The notes: generated from the sequence alone by a model not told the origin. 64,000 nt of DNA from Piper betle (GCA_033002965.1 JAURVB010013256.1:20299-84298), one strand, 5' to 3'. Positions 35,926 through 48,725 are shown, counted from the stretch's first letter. A program made the numbers and translations.

Positions 35926-37140
35926 TGGGCTCTATCGAAGGTTAAGGTCATTCTCAGTGAAGACTTCGAATTGGGCTCCATACATGTAGTGTCTCCAAAT
36001 CTTCAGGGCAAAAACCACTGCTGCCAGTTCCAAGTCATGGGTTGCAAATTTTGCTCATCAATCTTCAATTGACGAGAGGCATAGGCCACCACCTTACCTT
36101 CTTGCATAAGGACGCATCCTAAACCCAACCGAGACGCATCACTGAAGACTATGAATCCTTCATTACCATTTGGCAGGGTCAAGACTGGTGCAGTTGTTAA
36201 ACTCTTCTTTAGAGACTGGAAACTCTCCTCACACTTACTACTCCATTCAAACTTGATCCCCTTCCTTGTGAGTTTGGTCATCGGCGATGCTACTAAAGAG
36301 AAGTCTTTAATTAATTTCCTATAGTAACCCGCTAACCAAGGAAGCTTCAGATATTAGTGAGTGACTTAGGTTGTGGCCAATCAGTGACTGCTTTCACTTT
36401 TGATGGATCCACTGCAATTCCAACCTTTGAGACAATATGACTAAGGAAATTTACCTCCCTCATCCAGAAGTCACACTTTGAGAGCTTGCCGAATAGTTGA
36501 TGTTCTCTCAGAACTTGAAGAGTAATAGACAGGTGCTTCACATGCTCTTCTTCATTATTTGAATAGACCAGAATGTCGTCCACAAATACGATAATAAACT
36601 TGTCCAGGTATGTGTGGAATACTGTGTTTATGAGTGACATAAAGGCCGCTGGTGCATTTGTTAGACCAAAAGGCATAACCAGAAACTCATAATGTCCATA
36701 CCGAGTTGAAAAAGCCGTTTTCTGTATGTCTGAGTCCTTTACTCACAACTGGTGATAACCAGACTGTAAGTCTATCTTAGAAAGTATTCCGGCTATTTTT
36801 AGCTGATCAAACAAGTCATCAATCCTCGGTAAGGGGTACCGATTCGTGACTGTCTCTTGATTGATTTTTCGATAGTCAATATACACAGCCGAAGTGATCC
36901 ATCTTTCTTCTTCACATAAAGAACAGGGGCTCCCCCTAAACTAAATTGGCGAATTCCAGTGCTTTCTTCTGGACAACTGGCTCTGGAAAATGTTGTCCAT
37001 TGAAAGCTACCACAAATTCCACCCACGCGATGGAGGAAATCCACGTCGATGGAAGTGGATTTCTCCATTGATTTCCACAGTAACATGCTTCCTCCTGAAG
37101 CATGCATGTTCCCAATCTCACTTGATGGCGGTGGGGCATA
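35925..37140 (-). pseudogene. Gag core fused to RT and RNase H by internal deletion
   Basis: Read on the minus strand, a Gag core (MPHRHQVRLGTCMLQEEAC, about 37139-36940) runs to EFANLV, then directly into RT at [18 protein letters not shown] (about 36930). The corresponding gap in the 45.6-kb element spans gag 3' end, zinc knuckle and protease, about 1.3 kb. The RT box FVDDILVYS (about 36585) is intact. RNase H includes [15 protein letters not shown] and ends at about 35925. Frames are broken around 36800 and 36300. Confidence 0.85.
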
Positions 37141-37389
37141 GACAGAGCTCTGAACGCTTATTTGGTAATGTCAATCCAGCTCTCCACCTTCATTGGATCG
37201 ATCCCTCCAATAAATACCTCAGCTCCATTCTTTCTAAATTATTCCACAGCGCAGCGGTCACTATCATCAACCGCTGGCGATACCACTTGTCAGACTATCG
37301 GGGGACTGGGATTGCACACTCCCTTGCTCGCCCGGGTCTGCTAACCCTGCCCACCCTTGGGCACTCCCCTAACCACCATCTGGGGCGAT

Positions 37390-37590
37390 TCAGGCACCCA
37401 TTGCCGAGTTTGAGGCTCCATGCCCTGCTACCACTCCCAGTAACCGCTGAACAATATTTTGAACCATAGAATTTATATTTTCTGAAGCTTGCGCCAGTCC
37501 CTGTATGGTTGTCAGGATCTGAGCCAATAAATTCTCGGTGTTCGCATTGGGCGTAGTAGCTTCGTTTGACAGTCTATGAGTGCCTGCCAT
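37390..37590 (-). pseudogene. gag: Gag N-terminus of the deletion derivative
   Basis: Starts MAGTHRLSNEATTPNANTEN at 37590, 185 bp from the LTR. It matches the N-terminus at 48290 (MAGTRRQSNRSTQSNSNTES), with shared ILTTIQGLAQASEN and VQNIVQRLLGV. The frame fails after codon 67 in the Gly/Ser/Pro-rich linker. A proposed start is supported by its equal position in both elements. Confidence 0.85.
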
Positions 37591-37760
37591 CTAAATTGTC
37601 GAACCATCATGGTTCATCAACATTTTTTTGTTCCAGCTATGACTTAGGTTTCTTAGCGAATGAATTTGTTAATTAATAACACAACACAGTGGGAAAAGAT
37701 AATTATTAGACTTTTCAACAAGGTACTTGAGTCATAAAATGTGAGCTAGTGGGAAACTTG

Positions 37761-37772
37761 GCTCTCATACCA
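37761..37772 (-). other. Primer-binding site (tRNA-Met type)
   Basis: On the minus strand TGGTATGAGAGC, one change from the initiator tRNA-Met complement, beside the LTR end at 37775. Confidence 0.82.
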
Positions 37773-37774
37773 CT

Positions 37775-40700
37775 TGCAACTACCCGCCCGAACCGGACCG
37801 GGTGTTACTTAAAAATATAGTTAATGTAAATGTAGCAATTCTAGAACATGAATTTAAGTACAGCAAATAAGTCTCGCAACATATAATATAAATCATAACA
37901 ATAAATCATGTTCTCTACAATATAAATTAACTGTCCCACAGTCTCGGACCATTTCCCATAGCCACATTTATTACAGAAGAGAATAATAAGGAAGTCCAAT
38001 TTTATTATCGATTCACCATACCTAGGTTGGTAAAAGAACCACCAACCACACTTCTATTCTTCAATCCAATTCTGCTCACCTGTGGAGGCAATTCCGCGTT
38101 AGTAATAAAACCACTAAGCTGCATAATTAAATAAAACAAGTCGATATAATCCCTATTATCATTTCACTCGTTTTTATTATTATTATTACACAAGTCTTTA
38201 GTAATTATCTCTCAGGTCATTTTGAGATTGGTAATTTGTCTCTCAGGTCATTCTGAGATTAGTAAAAGTCGTCTCCCAGCTCATTCAGAGATTAGAAATC
38301 ATCTCCCAGCTCATTCTGAGATTAGGTGGTCTCCCAATTCATTAAGAGAATAGTCAGGGTCTCTCAGTTCATTCTGAGATTAGAAATTGTCTCTCAGCTC
38401 ATTCTGAGATTAGGTGGTCTCCCAATTCATTTTAACATTGGTCATGGTCTCCCAGTTCATTCTGAGATTAGAAATGGTCTCCCAGCTCATTCTGAGATTA
38501 GGTGGTCTCCCAATTCATTTTGAGATTAGTCATGGTCTCCCACTTCATTCTGAGATTAGAAATTGTCTCCCAGCTCATTCTGAGATTAGGTGGTCTCCCA
38601 ATTCATTTTGAGATTAGTCATGGTCTTCCAGTTCATTCTGAAATTAGAAATTGTCTCCCAGCTCATTCTGAGATTAGGTGGTCTCCCAATTCATTTTGAG
38701 ATTAGTCATGGTCTTCCAGTTCATTCTGAAATTAGAAATTGTCTCCCAGCTCATTCTGAGATTAGTGCCGACAAGGCTACCGGTTTGCGAAAATACAACA
38801 TTTCACATAGTTATACTAGTTTGGGGAAATACAACATTTTATATAATTATACCAGTTTGGGAAAATACAATATTTCAAATAATTATACGGACACACATAG
38901 TAATTCTAAAGGTGTGGCCCTGTGTGAGACTGAGTCAATTCCTTGACCTCGATTTCGTTCCAGCGCATGGTGGTCGAATCTAGGCTCAAGCTGACCAGGG
39001 CTGCCAACAAGGGAAAGTACAACATTTTAAATGATTATACGGACTATACAACATTTCAAATGATTATACGGACCTGGATATTTCGAACTCGCAGCTGCGA
39101 CCAACGATCCTAATCTGATCGAGAACATGAAATTATACATAAGTATAATTTTATTCGAGTACGAATGCATGGAGCTAAATATCTAATATATATATATTAT
39201 TTTTCAAAAATATTCAATATTAAATTATCAACAAATCTAGTGAGATAATTAATTATTCATGTGACATAATTATTTAAGTCATACTTTACATTTTAAATTA
39301 ATTATCTAAATCATAATTAATACCTAACAGTTGATAAAATAATTATTACTAGTAAACAAATATTTAATTTTCCTTTGTGGTGATAATTACTTAACCCTGA
39401 TCTTGATGATTTTGTTTACAGTTATAATTTTTAATCGCTACTATTATTTATAGCAATTTAGTTAATTAAGTTGTTCGACTAAATTAATTTAATTAATTTG
39501 TATTATTCTAATTTAAAGATATTACTAATACAATTATTTTAAATTATTCCACTCAACAAAGTTTCGAACTTCATTTATTTTCATTATGCTATTTAGGTTG
39601 GACGCTTATGATTTTTACCCGATTATATTTTAATAACCCCTTTTCTACCTTACTGACTCGTTATTAAAATAATCACTTTATTTACCTAATATTAAATTTA
39701 ATTTGGTAAAGGTAAAATCTTTATTTTCTTAATCCCTTATAAACATCAAATTTAAAATTAATCACTTATAGTATGTCGATTAATTATCGATCGTTTATCA
39801 TTACCGTATTTTTTTATTACTTATGTCCATGTCGATTTCGTCAAATAATTAATTAGTTTAGCGACTTTAACCATAAGCCATAAAAATGATTATTTTTTAA
39901 TGATTTATTACGAGTTAGTTTTTTATTTTTTTAACTTGAGTCGGTATCGAGTCAACCTATATTTACAAAACTGCCACCCTCCTTCTCTTCTTCTTCTTCT
40001 TCTTCTTCTTCTTCCCGTCGCCATTCTTCTCTTCTCCAAAAATAGGTTCGTCCTTCTCCTCCAACCCTTATCTTGGCACCCAATTGAACCACCATCTAAA
40101 CATCCCAACAAAGCATCAACAACAAGGTAAAATCAGCAAGCGAGGAAGCCTCATGTGCGTGTTTTACAGCAGCGATCCCAGACGCCGTCCTGCACCAAAC
40201 CAGGCATGTTCCTCTTCTCCCAGCCTCAAGACCCCTCCTTTCTTGCACCTTGCTCCAATTCATATGTTCCACGACCTCAGGCTGGCATCAAAACTGGAAA
40301 GATTGGCCACCTTTGGACGTTGCATGGAGTATGGTCGTTCTCCCCACTTCTGCACTTCACCACCATGAATTCCGGCGAGAAGGTCATCCGTTGTGGACTG
40401 TTCCGGCGGTCTGAACTGCTGTGAAGGAACCCATGATGCTGTCGACGAAGCACAACCGGTGTCTACCCCTCTGAACGTCCATTACAGCACCTATTGCAGC
40501 AGAACGTCGCCACTTCCATCACCCTTGCAACTCCGCCCATTCACCGCTGCAATTCTGCCACCCACTGGAAACCAGGGACATGGCGAGTCCTCCCTTCGAC
40601 CCAGCAGCAATAGAGGTCGTTGGGGTGTGAGGAACTGCCTTGCAATTGTTCTTACGGTCGCCCATCTTGCCAAAGTTTTAGGCTACTCGGCCATGGACGG

Positions 40701-41285
40701 GATTCCAATTTCAGTTTAGTTTAGTTCTCTTCTTGTTGATTTACAACTTTAATTCCCATGATTAACAAGCTTACTATCAATTAAAAATATGCATGCAAGA
40801 GTCCTAACGTAAAAGAATTAAGAAAAGGTACGAGATACTCACGCAGCAATGAGGAGGGTGCCTGAGACGGAGAGGAGACACGAAGGAGTGGATGGCTAGG
40901 GAAAAGGATTTCCCACAATCTTCACAACTACATATATATACAACTCAACGAGTCCCTAAATTAAATTCTTACACCCTACCCTACCGCCCATTCATGAATA
41001 GGTATCACTTGGTTAAAGTTCGTTCTCCCTTTTCCTCCCACTCACCAAGTCGTCACCCACCCAAGACCGGGGGTTTGGCCTTAGGTCGAACCATGACTGG
41101 TCGTAATGATCTATAATCTGATGACCAATCATATCGATTCACCCGTACTTCACTTAACAGGGTAACCGGGTAAATAAATGGGTAAATAATAAAATATAAT
41201 AATTAACCGAGTAAAGAATATAACACATTCAGTCCTTTTCGAACCACATCTGCGTCAAAAATTTTTTTTTCTCACAGTCTTTACA
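37775..41285 (-). repeat. 5' LTR of the deletion derivative, 3.5 kb
   Basis: The longest LTR of the family here, ending GTCTTTACA at 41285. It holds a large type B array (38207-38766), the conserved block (about 38925-39005), the palindrome with one mismatch in an arm (about 39129), the AT-rich stretch, the CTT tract and the GC-rich 5' portion. Translated segments from 39900-40720 recur in sister LTRs with different frames, so I treat them as non-coding. Confidence 0.87.
38207..38766 (-). repeat. Type B minisatellite with an 88-bp higher-order period
   Basis: Pairs or quartets of about 22-bp units repeat at exactly 88 bp: the GGTCTCCCAATTCATTTTGAGA segment recurs at about 38414, 38502, 38590 and 38678. 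The truncated partner LTR has only about half the copies (34045-34315), so the array changed length after insertion or by unequal exchange. Confidence 0.9.
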
Positions 41286-42158
41286 AGTAGAGTCATAGTA
41301 GTTGTCCTTGTTCCATTATGGAACAGAGTGAGATAATTCATTTACGACTGAGTTTGCTAGGACCTGGTGAGTAGTCTTATTCCTCTACTTGGGACATCTG
41401 AGTGTTTGACATAGATTGGCGACAGTGAGCTATATAGCTCATTTTCATTTGCACTTATTTAGTACTACAACCCACCATATACTAGTAGGACACACAGGAC
41501 ACCCTAGAATTACTATAGGACCAAGATTAGAGTGGCCTGAGGGTACACGTAGTTGACCTGTCACATTGATGAGGATTAGGGAGACATGGGTAGATGATAG
41601 GTAGCACACATCGCACCGATATAGTTTTTCTTTATGTAGTTCAGACTAGTACCCTGTAGTACTTTAGAGTACCTACTCGACTACCCGGTAGGCCCTTAGG
41701 GGTGAGCTTAGGTTTTTCCCGCTGATGTCATTGCATTTCAGTCTCCATAGTTAGTAATGACCCTCCTAGTAGTTAGTCTGGTGAGATGGCTTGAGCATGC
41801 ATGGTCAGTTCAGCAAGACAATTCGTGCATGCATGGTCAGTCCAACGAGATGATTCGAGCATGCACGATCAGTCCAGCGAGATGATTCAAGCTTGTATTG
41901 TTAGTGAAGACAGATGATTCTAGCATATATTGCATGTTTTGTCAAATGATTCGAGTACGTTTAGTCTGTCTAGCCTAATTAGTAAGGAGCTAGTGAGCTT
42001 TGTCAGTGTTAAGAGATCTAGCTTCATGTTGGTACGTTTGGACCGTGTGCTTTCAAGGGAGTGCTACCAGTTTGTAAGCAAGATGGCATCCTCATTTTAA
42101 TCCTCCAATTTCAGTTGATGTAAGAATTTTCGAGGACAAAATTTTTATGAGGAGAGAT
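41286..42158 (+). other. 3' interior and polypurine tract of an unidentified gypsy element
   Basis: Continues 33159-33618. The end carries TTCGAGGACAAAATTTTTAT and GGAGAGAT (about 42128-42158), the usual gypsy 3' interior motif and polypurine tract, directly before the LTR at 42159. About 41781-41980 is a decayed tandem repeat of roughly 34 bp (GATGATTCGAGCATGCA-like). No coding motif is seen. Confidence 0.65.
41781..41980 (+). repeat. Decayed tandem repeat of about 34 bp
   Basis: Five or so units around GAGATGATTCGAGCATGCA and GGTCAGTCCAGC. Divergence increases to the right. Confidence 0.75.
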
Positions 42159-45100
42159 TGTAAAACCCCTGTTTCAGCTTAGGGTTTTACCCGATTTTAG
42201 TTTTGTCTAGTTTGGGCAATCTGGAGTCAGTTCAAGCGAGCTCGAGCTAGAATAGTTTTCATATTATGAATATTGGCCCAGATGGCCGTATGAGCATGTT
42301 ATAGTGGTTGAATATGCCTGACATATAAATGATAAGATCATGAGTTATCAGTGTATACTAAGGAATACATATTTGTTTGCATATGTTAGCAGGGATTTTA
42401 GGCCTAGAACTAGGCCGTTGCAGCATTTAGTATCTGTTTGGGATTTTTAGGGTATCTCATTGCATGCGTCACAGGGATTTTAGACCATCGGATTGTGTCC
42501 TGTGGGACCAACTCGATTGCGCTTAGGGTTTCGAGGCCTATTTACCCTTCTTGCCTCGATTCCCACCTGTAGAGTTAATTTCAGGACTCGAGTCAATTTC
42601 GAGTTTGGACGGTCTTGATCCGAGCTTTTCGTCTATATGTATATTACATATACCCGTAGGTGGGTTCCACTAGACCATGAGTTGTCAAACGTTTAAATCG
42701 TGCCATGTGGCAACATTTGAGCCGCACACGTCCACCCTGGCTCCACCATATTATTTCCCAGATCTTCCACGATCTTCCACGACTTCAATGTGTTAACACT
42801 GCCGCCACTTCAGCTTGCAGCCCGTGAGTCTCTGGACCTCCTTCGGCCACCCATTTGGTACAGCCATGACCGCTTCGTGGCCGGCTTTCCATTCGTACCA
42901 CTCACGACCACCGGTGCCACCGCAGTCGCCGTCGGTGACCGACGTTTTGATCACTATTCATCATCACTGCCGCCACCGTTTAGGCCATTTTTTGGCACTG
43001 GCAAGCCACCACCGGCCAATCCAACGACCCCAACAGCATCTATTCACTGTGATCCTTATTTTGAGACAACCCACGATGACCGCTGCAGCCACGTTCGTCG
43101 CCGACGACATCGCCAGCGAACCGCCTCCTTCTTGCTGTTTCCAGCCAGCCAGTGGCCGGAATCTGATGGTTTTCACCACCACCACCTCTGCCTTGATGCC
43201 ACCTTCCGATCCCGACCAGTGGTGACCACATTCACACGGCCGATGGCGTTCTCCGGCGACGGGCACCATTCGCCCTGTCCGCGGTCCGCCTACCCGCAAC
43301 CACTCCTGATTGGTCATGCCCAACTCCGCCAGCCCATGTCCATGTCCGTGTCCATCAGCCTAGCCAACTCAGCCCATTTTCTAATTAACCCAAACCGGTT
43401 TGGTTCAGCCCTTTTGGCTTGGTCTGGTTCAGCTTGGTTCTGTCCGGTGGAGCCAATTTTCGGCTGTTTCTCGATCGTTTTTTGTAACTCGAGAACCCTT
43501 AAATTATTTTAGATTCATATCCACATGATTTAGCATGATTGGATGTTATCATGATTTATCTTTCTTTATTGTCTTCTTTAATTACTTAATTAATTAATTA
43601 TTCATTATTATATATTTGTTTTTATTTATATGTTTATCATATATGATGAATGTTTATATAATTATTTGCTAGTATTAAGATTATATTTACTTTTGAATAT
43701 TAGTCATATTATGTGTAATAAATTGTATATATATAGTTATTTATTTATTTATTTATTTATTTATTTGTTATGTGTACGTTATTATTTATTTATATTCAAT
43801 TATGTATGCTTATTTTGTATGTCTATGATATTAGTAATATTTATTATAAATGAATATTAACTATTTGTTTGTTTATTTATTAATTGATTGAATTATTATA
43901 TATGTATTTATTTATTTATATATTTACTAACACGAGTATATGTTGATATTTATTCTTGTTTACATATATATTTATATAATATAATTATATTATTATTTTA
44001 TGATTAGAGTATAATTTATATTTATTTACTTATTATTTATCTAATTGTCTAGGAATGCATTTTATTTATTTATTTATTATTTATTAATTTTTATTATTAT
44101 TATGTCTTAATTTGTGTGCCACATGTTTAGTTATATGTTTGTTAGCATTCTTTTCTTTGTTGTAATGTATTGATGGTATGAGCATATACCACGAATATGT
44201 ATCATATAGAGATGTTAGTATTTTATGTAGTAGTGGGTTCCGATGTAAGTTTTGGAGTCCGAGCTCTCCGTAGATGTGCAGATATGCTTAGAGCTTGGAC
44301 CACATGTACGTAGGACTCTCCCTCTCTGCTTGACTCCTTGTGTGTCAAGTCTTATTGTGTTTTGTACATAGGGCGCCATCGGCGTGGTTTATCATATCCC
44401 TCTGATGTCGGGCCATTTAGCTGTGTTTTCTACGCATGTTTAAGAAAACTACAAAGATGTGATCCCTTATTAGTTTTCGAACTAAAGCTCCAGAAATATA
44501 TGTTATAAGCTTCTTTCCAAAGTCTATTATATGAGTATGCTTACTTTTACGGATTTCACGAATATGAGAGTGATCGGTATGGAGATATGTATAGGTCGTA
44601 CTAATACTCCTTCAAACCATTAGGTAGTGCAGTGTATGATGGTACTGCGTAATGCAACATATTTTTGGAATATGTGGCACTAACTTAACTGTTCATTTTC
44701 TCACTTGAGTACCGTGGCGGGTGATATCGAAGGTGTGAGGGATTACGCTATATGTATGTATGAATATGATTATGAGCCATGCATGCGAACATGCAATTGC
44801 TTAAGTATGTTTGGTTACTGCCCAGTGTGAGGCAAATCTTAAATTTTCATAAGTTTTCGTGGGTAATGAAATACCCATTTGCCAGATTGTATTAAGTATT
44901 TTTCTGACAAGTAACATTCATTACTGACAATTTTTTTATATAATATACGTTGGTTTTGCAAATCCTAAGTCGACTTTCGTGGTAGGACAGATAAACTCTA
45001 CACACACTTGACCTAAGCGCATTTAGTTCTTTTCTTACATTTACTTATATTTAATGTGTCTTGATGTGTATTTAACATTGTCTTCCATTCTCATGTGACC

Positions 45101-45222
45101 AAGAAGGTTGATCAATCTATTTCATCGATTGAGTTGTACCGACCAATAACTTTAAACATGACTCGACTCGATCGTAACATTTCTGATTCAGTTCTTAAGT
45201 GAACTGAAATTGGGGTGTTATA
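42159..45222 (+). repeat. 3-kb LTR of a second, unrelated gypsy family
   Basis: Opens TGTAAAACCCC right after a polypurine tract and closes GGGGTGTTATA near 45222, presumably from TTACA. It shares none of the blocks of the other large LTRs. A 240-codon frame (42790-43512) lies in its GC-rich first third. Its Pro/Ser/His-rich, two-frame character and lack of any domain argue against a gene. About 43560-44110 is very AT-rich with TTTA runs. Confidence 0.72.
43736..43767. repeat. (TTTA)n microsatellite
   Basis: About eight TTTA units, with further scattered runs to 44080. Confidence 0.9.
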
Positions 45223-45594
45223 CTTTCATCCCATTTTCTTTGGTTGTTTAGCATATTTTACATTGTTCACATAGAATCTTAATAGGAACATGTAGATCAT
45301 ATCATTTTAATATCATTTTGATATATTATTCATTATGTTTTGCATGTTAGACAATTATAAAATTTTATTTTTGTATAAAGTTTGTACCTTTATTGATGCT
45401 TGGGTTGTGTTTTATGCGATTGATGATTGTGTGAGGTAAAACACTAACTAAATTGCATAGTTAAGGTTGTAACGATAAAACAATTTGAACTTTATCAATT
45501 GAGTCCCATTCGGATCACTTCGAATCGCACGCCAAATATTAATTAATTTAATAAACAACATAATTACAATTTTGTATGTGTTTAATTTTAAAAC
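45223..45594. other. Unassigned junction segment
   Basis: Sequence between the LTR ending at 45222 and the truncated 5' LTR of the Tekay-like element. No feature recognised. No target duplication could be paired. Confidence 0.5.
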
Positions 45595-48099
45595 TTTCTC
45601 TCCTTTTTGCTCTCCTCTCTTGGCGGCGTTCATACATCTCGTCTTCGTGTCCTGTTTGGTATGCTTTCCTTGTTCTTCTTTTTCTCATTTTATAGTTGCT
45701 GTTTTATTTTCCTATAAGCATGCAATTCATGAGCGCCATGTAATTCTGTTGCTTCATCAATTCATTAACGCCATGTAATTCTGCTGCTTCATCAATTCAT
45801 GATCGCCATGCTAATAAATCCTGTTGTTTCATCAACGTTCTATGCTATGTAATTGGTTGGTTTAGTATAAATGAGTTGCAGTCCCTAGCGTCTTGTGATT
45901 TTTATGCATGGGATTGGGATAATGGGCAACACTGTAGGGGACTCGGTGCTTGTCAAGTTAGGCATCCATATCAGTTCGTCGGCCAAGACTCACGCCATGC
46001 ATGCTCACAGCGCTTGGCCTTGATGTTGTGGGTTGTCATGCGGGGAGAAGGGAAGCGTTCCCGGTGGTGCTGCTGGCCAGGCGTCGTGCGCCTTGGTGTA
46101 GAACAGTGTTCGCCTGGGAAAGCTGCCGTAAAGCACGAACGTTAGGCCTCGCTTGCGGTTTTTATTTTATTGTTGACACTTGGTTGGGATGCTCTAGATG
46201 GTTGTTTAATTGGGTTGGAGAAGAAGGTCATGATCTGGTTTTGGTGCCAAGATAAGGGTTGGAGAAGAAGGTCGTGATCTGTTTTTGGTGCCAAGATAAG
46301 GGTTGGAGAAGAGAAGGTCGGCAGGGAAGAAGAATCCTTTCGGGTGGCAAACTTGTAAATATAACTTGACTCGACACGGTTCGAGTTAAAAAAATAATAA
46401 TACTAACACCTAATAAATCCTTAAAAATTATTATTCTAATGGTTATGGGTTACAGTTGCTAAACTAATTAACTATTGTACGAAATCGCCATTAGTAATAA
46501 AAAATACGGTAATGATAAACTGTTGATAATTAATCAGTGTAGTATAAACTATTAACATAAATTGGATGGTTATAAGTGATTAATGAAATAAAGATTTCAC
46601 CTTTACAATATTAAATTTAATACTAGGTAGATAAAGTCACTATTTAATAACAAGTTAGTAAGGTAGGTTACTAAACTATAATCATGTAAACAAAAACCAC
46701 AAGCATTTACCCCAAATAGCATAATGAAAATAAATGAAGTTCGAATCTTATTGAGTTGAATAATTTAAAATAATTGTATTAGTAGTATCCTTAAATTAGG
46801 ATAATACAAATCATTTTAAATAATTTCATGAAACGACTTAATTAATTAAATTGCTATTAATAATGATAATGATTAAAGATTAAAATCGTAAACTAAATCA
46901 TCAAGATTGTGGTTAGGTAATTATCATCTCAAAGGAAAATATACTAATAATAGTAATTAAATACTTGTTTATAAGTTAATAATTATTGTATCATTAGTGA
47001 AGTGTGAATTATGATTTAAATAATTAATTTAAATTGTAAAGTATGACTTAAATGATTATGTCACATGAATAATTAATTATCTCACTAGACTTGTTATAAA
47101 TGTTAAGAATTTAATACCTAATATTCTTGAATGTTGCATGCTTTGTGTTATCAAATTTTGATAATGATATATTATATATTAGTCATTTAGTTGCATGCAT
47201 TTTTACTAGAATAAAATTATACTGATGTATAATTTTATGTTCACGTTCAGATTAGGATCGTTGTTCTCGTTCACTTACGAACTATCCAGGTCCGTATAAT
47301 TATTTGAAATGTTGTATTTTCCCTTTATGGGAGCTTTGGTCGGCCTAAGCCCAGATTGGACCACCATGCACTGAGTGCAATCGGGGTCAAGGAAATGACT
47401 CAGTCTGACACGGGGCTGCACCTTTTAAAAATTACTATGTTGGAGTCTTGGTCGACTTGAGTTCATATCTGACCACCATGCACCGAGCGCAACTGGGGTT
47501 GACTCAATTCAACACAGGGCAGCACCCCCTGAAAGATTTAATACCTGCCTCATGCCAACTGGGCGCAGTGGTACAAGATGGCTCATTATGCACTTGTGAT
47601 ATCGAGAGGGTGAGTCAATGGCAAATATCGGTAACTACAGGCCGTGGGCCACGTAGCGTGTGTGCGCATGCATGGGATTGGAGCTGGAAGGCGTGGGCAC
47701 CCCTCCTAGCATAATTGGAGCTCAACATAGGCACATAACTACTAAAAGTCTGCAGAAATGATAATAGGGATTATATTGACTTGTTTCATTTAATTATGCG
47801 GCTTAGTGGTTGAATAAAATGTGGTTGGTGGTTCTTTTACCCACCTAGGTTTGGTGAATTGATAATAAATTGGACTTCCTTTTATTCTCTTGTGTTATAA
47901 ATGTGGCTATGGAAAATGGTCAAAGACTGTAGGACTTTGTCCTCGCGTAGTTAATTTATTTTATGTATTGTCACATGCTATCAGAACACGATTTATTTTT
48001 ATTACTTATTTGTCGTATTACGATTCATGTTCTTGAATGTTATTGTTACATCATTTATGTTTTTGAGTAACTCCCGGCCGGTTACGGCGGGTCGTTACA
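45595..48099 (+). repeat. 5' LTR of the Tekay-like element, 5'-truncated
   Basis: Matches 55950-58083 and 62887-63322 of the 3' LTR, with high similarity by eye. Contains a short direct repeat of GGTTGGAGAAGAAGGTC-type units (about 46216-46320), the palindrome at 47211-47238, and the conserved block twice (about 47335-47415 and 47450-47520). No minisatellite is present. Ends GGTCGTTACA. Confidence 0.85.
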
Positions 48100-48101
48100 G
48101 G

Positions 48102-48113
48102 TGGTATCAAAGC
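48102..48113 (+). other. Primer-binding site (tRNA-Met type)
   Basis: TGGTATCAAAGC, two bases after the LTR end, identical to the site at 2336. Confidence 0.88.
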
Positions 48114-48289
48114 CAGGTTTCCCACTAGCTCACACTTATGACTCAAGTACCTTGTTGAAAAGTCGAGTACTTATCTTTTCCCAATGTTTTATGTTATTAA
48201 TTATCAAATTCATTCGCTAATAAACCTAAGTCATAACTGAAAAAGAACATATTAATGAACCATGATGGGAAAAATTTTTCACGTTTCAG

Positions 48290-48725
48290 ATGGCAGGCAC
48301 TCGTAGACAGTCAAACCGATCTACTCAGTCAAATTCAAACACAGAGAGTGTATTGGCCCATATCCTAACAGCCATACAGGGATTGGCGCAGGCTTCAGCA
48401 AATACAAATTCTGTCGTTCAAAATATTGTTCAGCGGTTACCAGGAGTGATAGCAGGGAATGGAGCCTCAAACTCTGCAGCGGGTCCCAGCATCACCCCAG
48501 ATGGTGGTCAGGGGAGTGCCCAAGGGCGGGCAAGGTTAGCAGACCCGGGCGAGCTAGGGGAGCTTCCAAACCCAGTGCCACCGGTAGTCGGACAAGTGTT
48601 GCCGCCAGCTATTGATGATAGTGACCATTACGCTGTGGAAAAGTTCTAGAAGGATGGAGTTGAGGTATTTATTGGGCGAATCGATCCAATAAAGGCGGAG
48701 AGCTGGATAGACATTACAGAAAAAG
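48290..48725 (+). pseudogene. gag: Gag, first exon-like part before the inserted solo LTR
   Basis: Begins MAGTRRQSNRSTQ at an ATG 191 bp after the LTR, the same offset as in the minus-strand copy. A coiled N-terminus (LTAIQGLAQASAN) and a Pro/Gly-rich linker lead to EKF, then TAG at 48647-48649. The frame stays Gag-like beyond it (VFIGRIDPIKAESWIDITEK) to the solo LTR at 48726. The split comes from an insertion and is not an intron. Confidence 0.88.

Larger units (their letters stand above)
33619..41285 (-). mobile_element. Tekay-like deletion derivative with intact target duplication
   Basis: On the minus strand: 5' LTR (37775-41285), tRNA-Met-type primer site, start of gag, RT/RNase H joined straight to gag, then a truncated 3' LTR (33619 to about 35925). 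AGTAG at 33614-33618 and 41286-41290 is the target-site duplication, so the outer ends are original and the losses came after insertion. Protease, part of gag, all of integrase and the chromodomain, and about 1.2 kb of 3' LTR are gone. Confidence 0.88.

Noticed and set aside
38207..38766. CRISPR-like array of regularly spaced short repeats
   Set aside because: The units are contiguous minisatellite copies with no unique spacers, there are no cas genes, and the context is plant LTR DNA.
42790..43512. 240-codon open frame
   Set aside because: It lies in the GC-rich part of an LTR, overlaps other long frames on both strands, has Pro/Ser/His-rich content and shows no domain.
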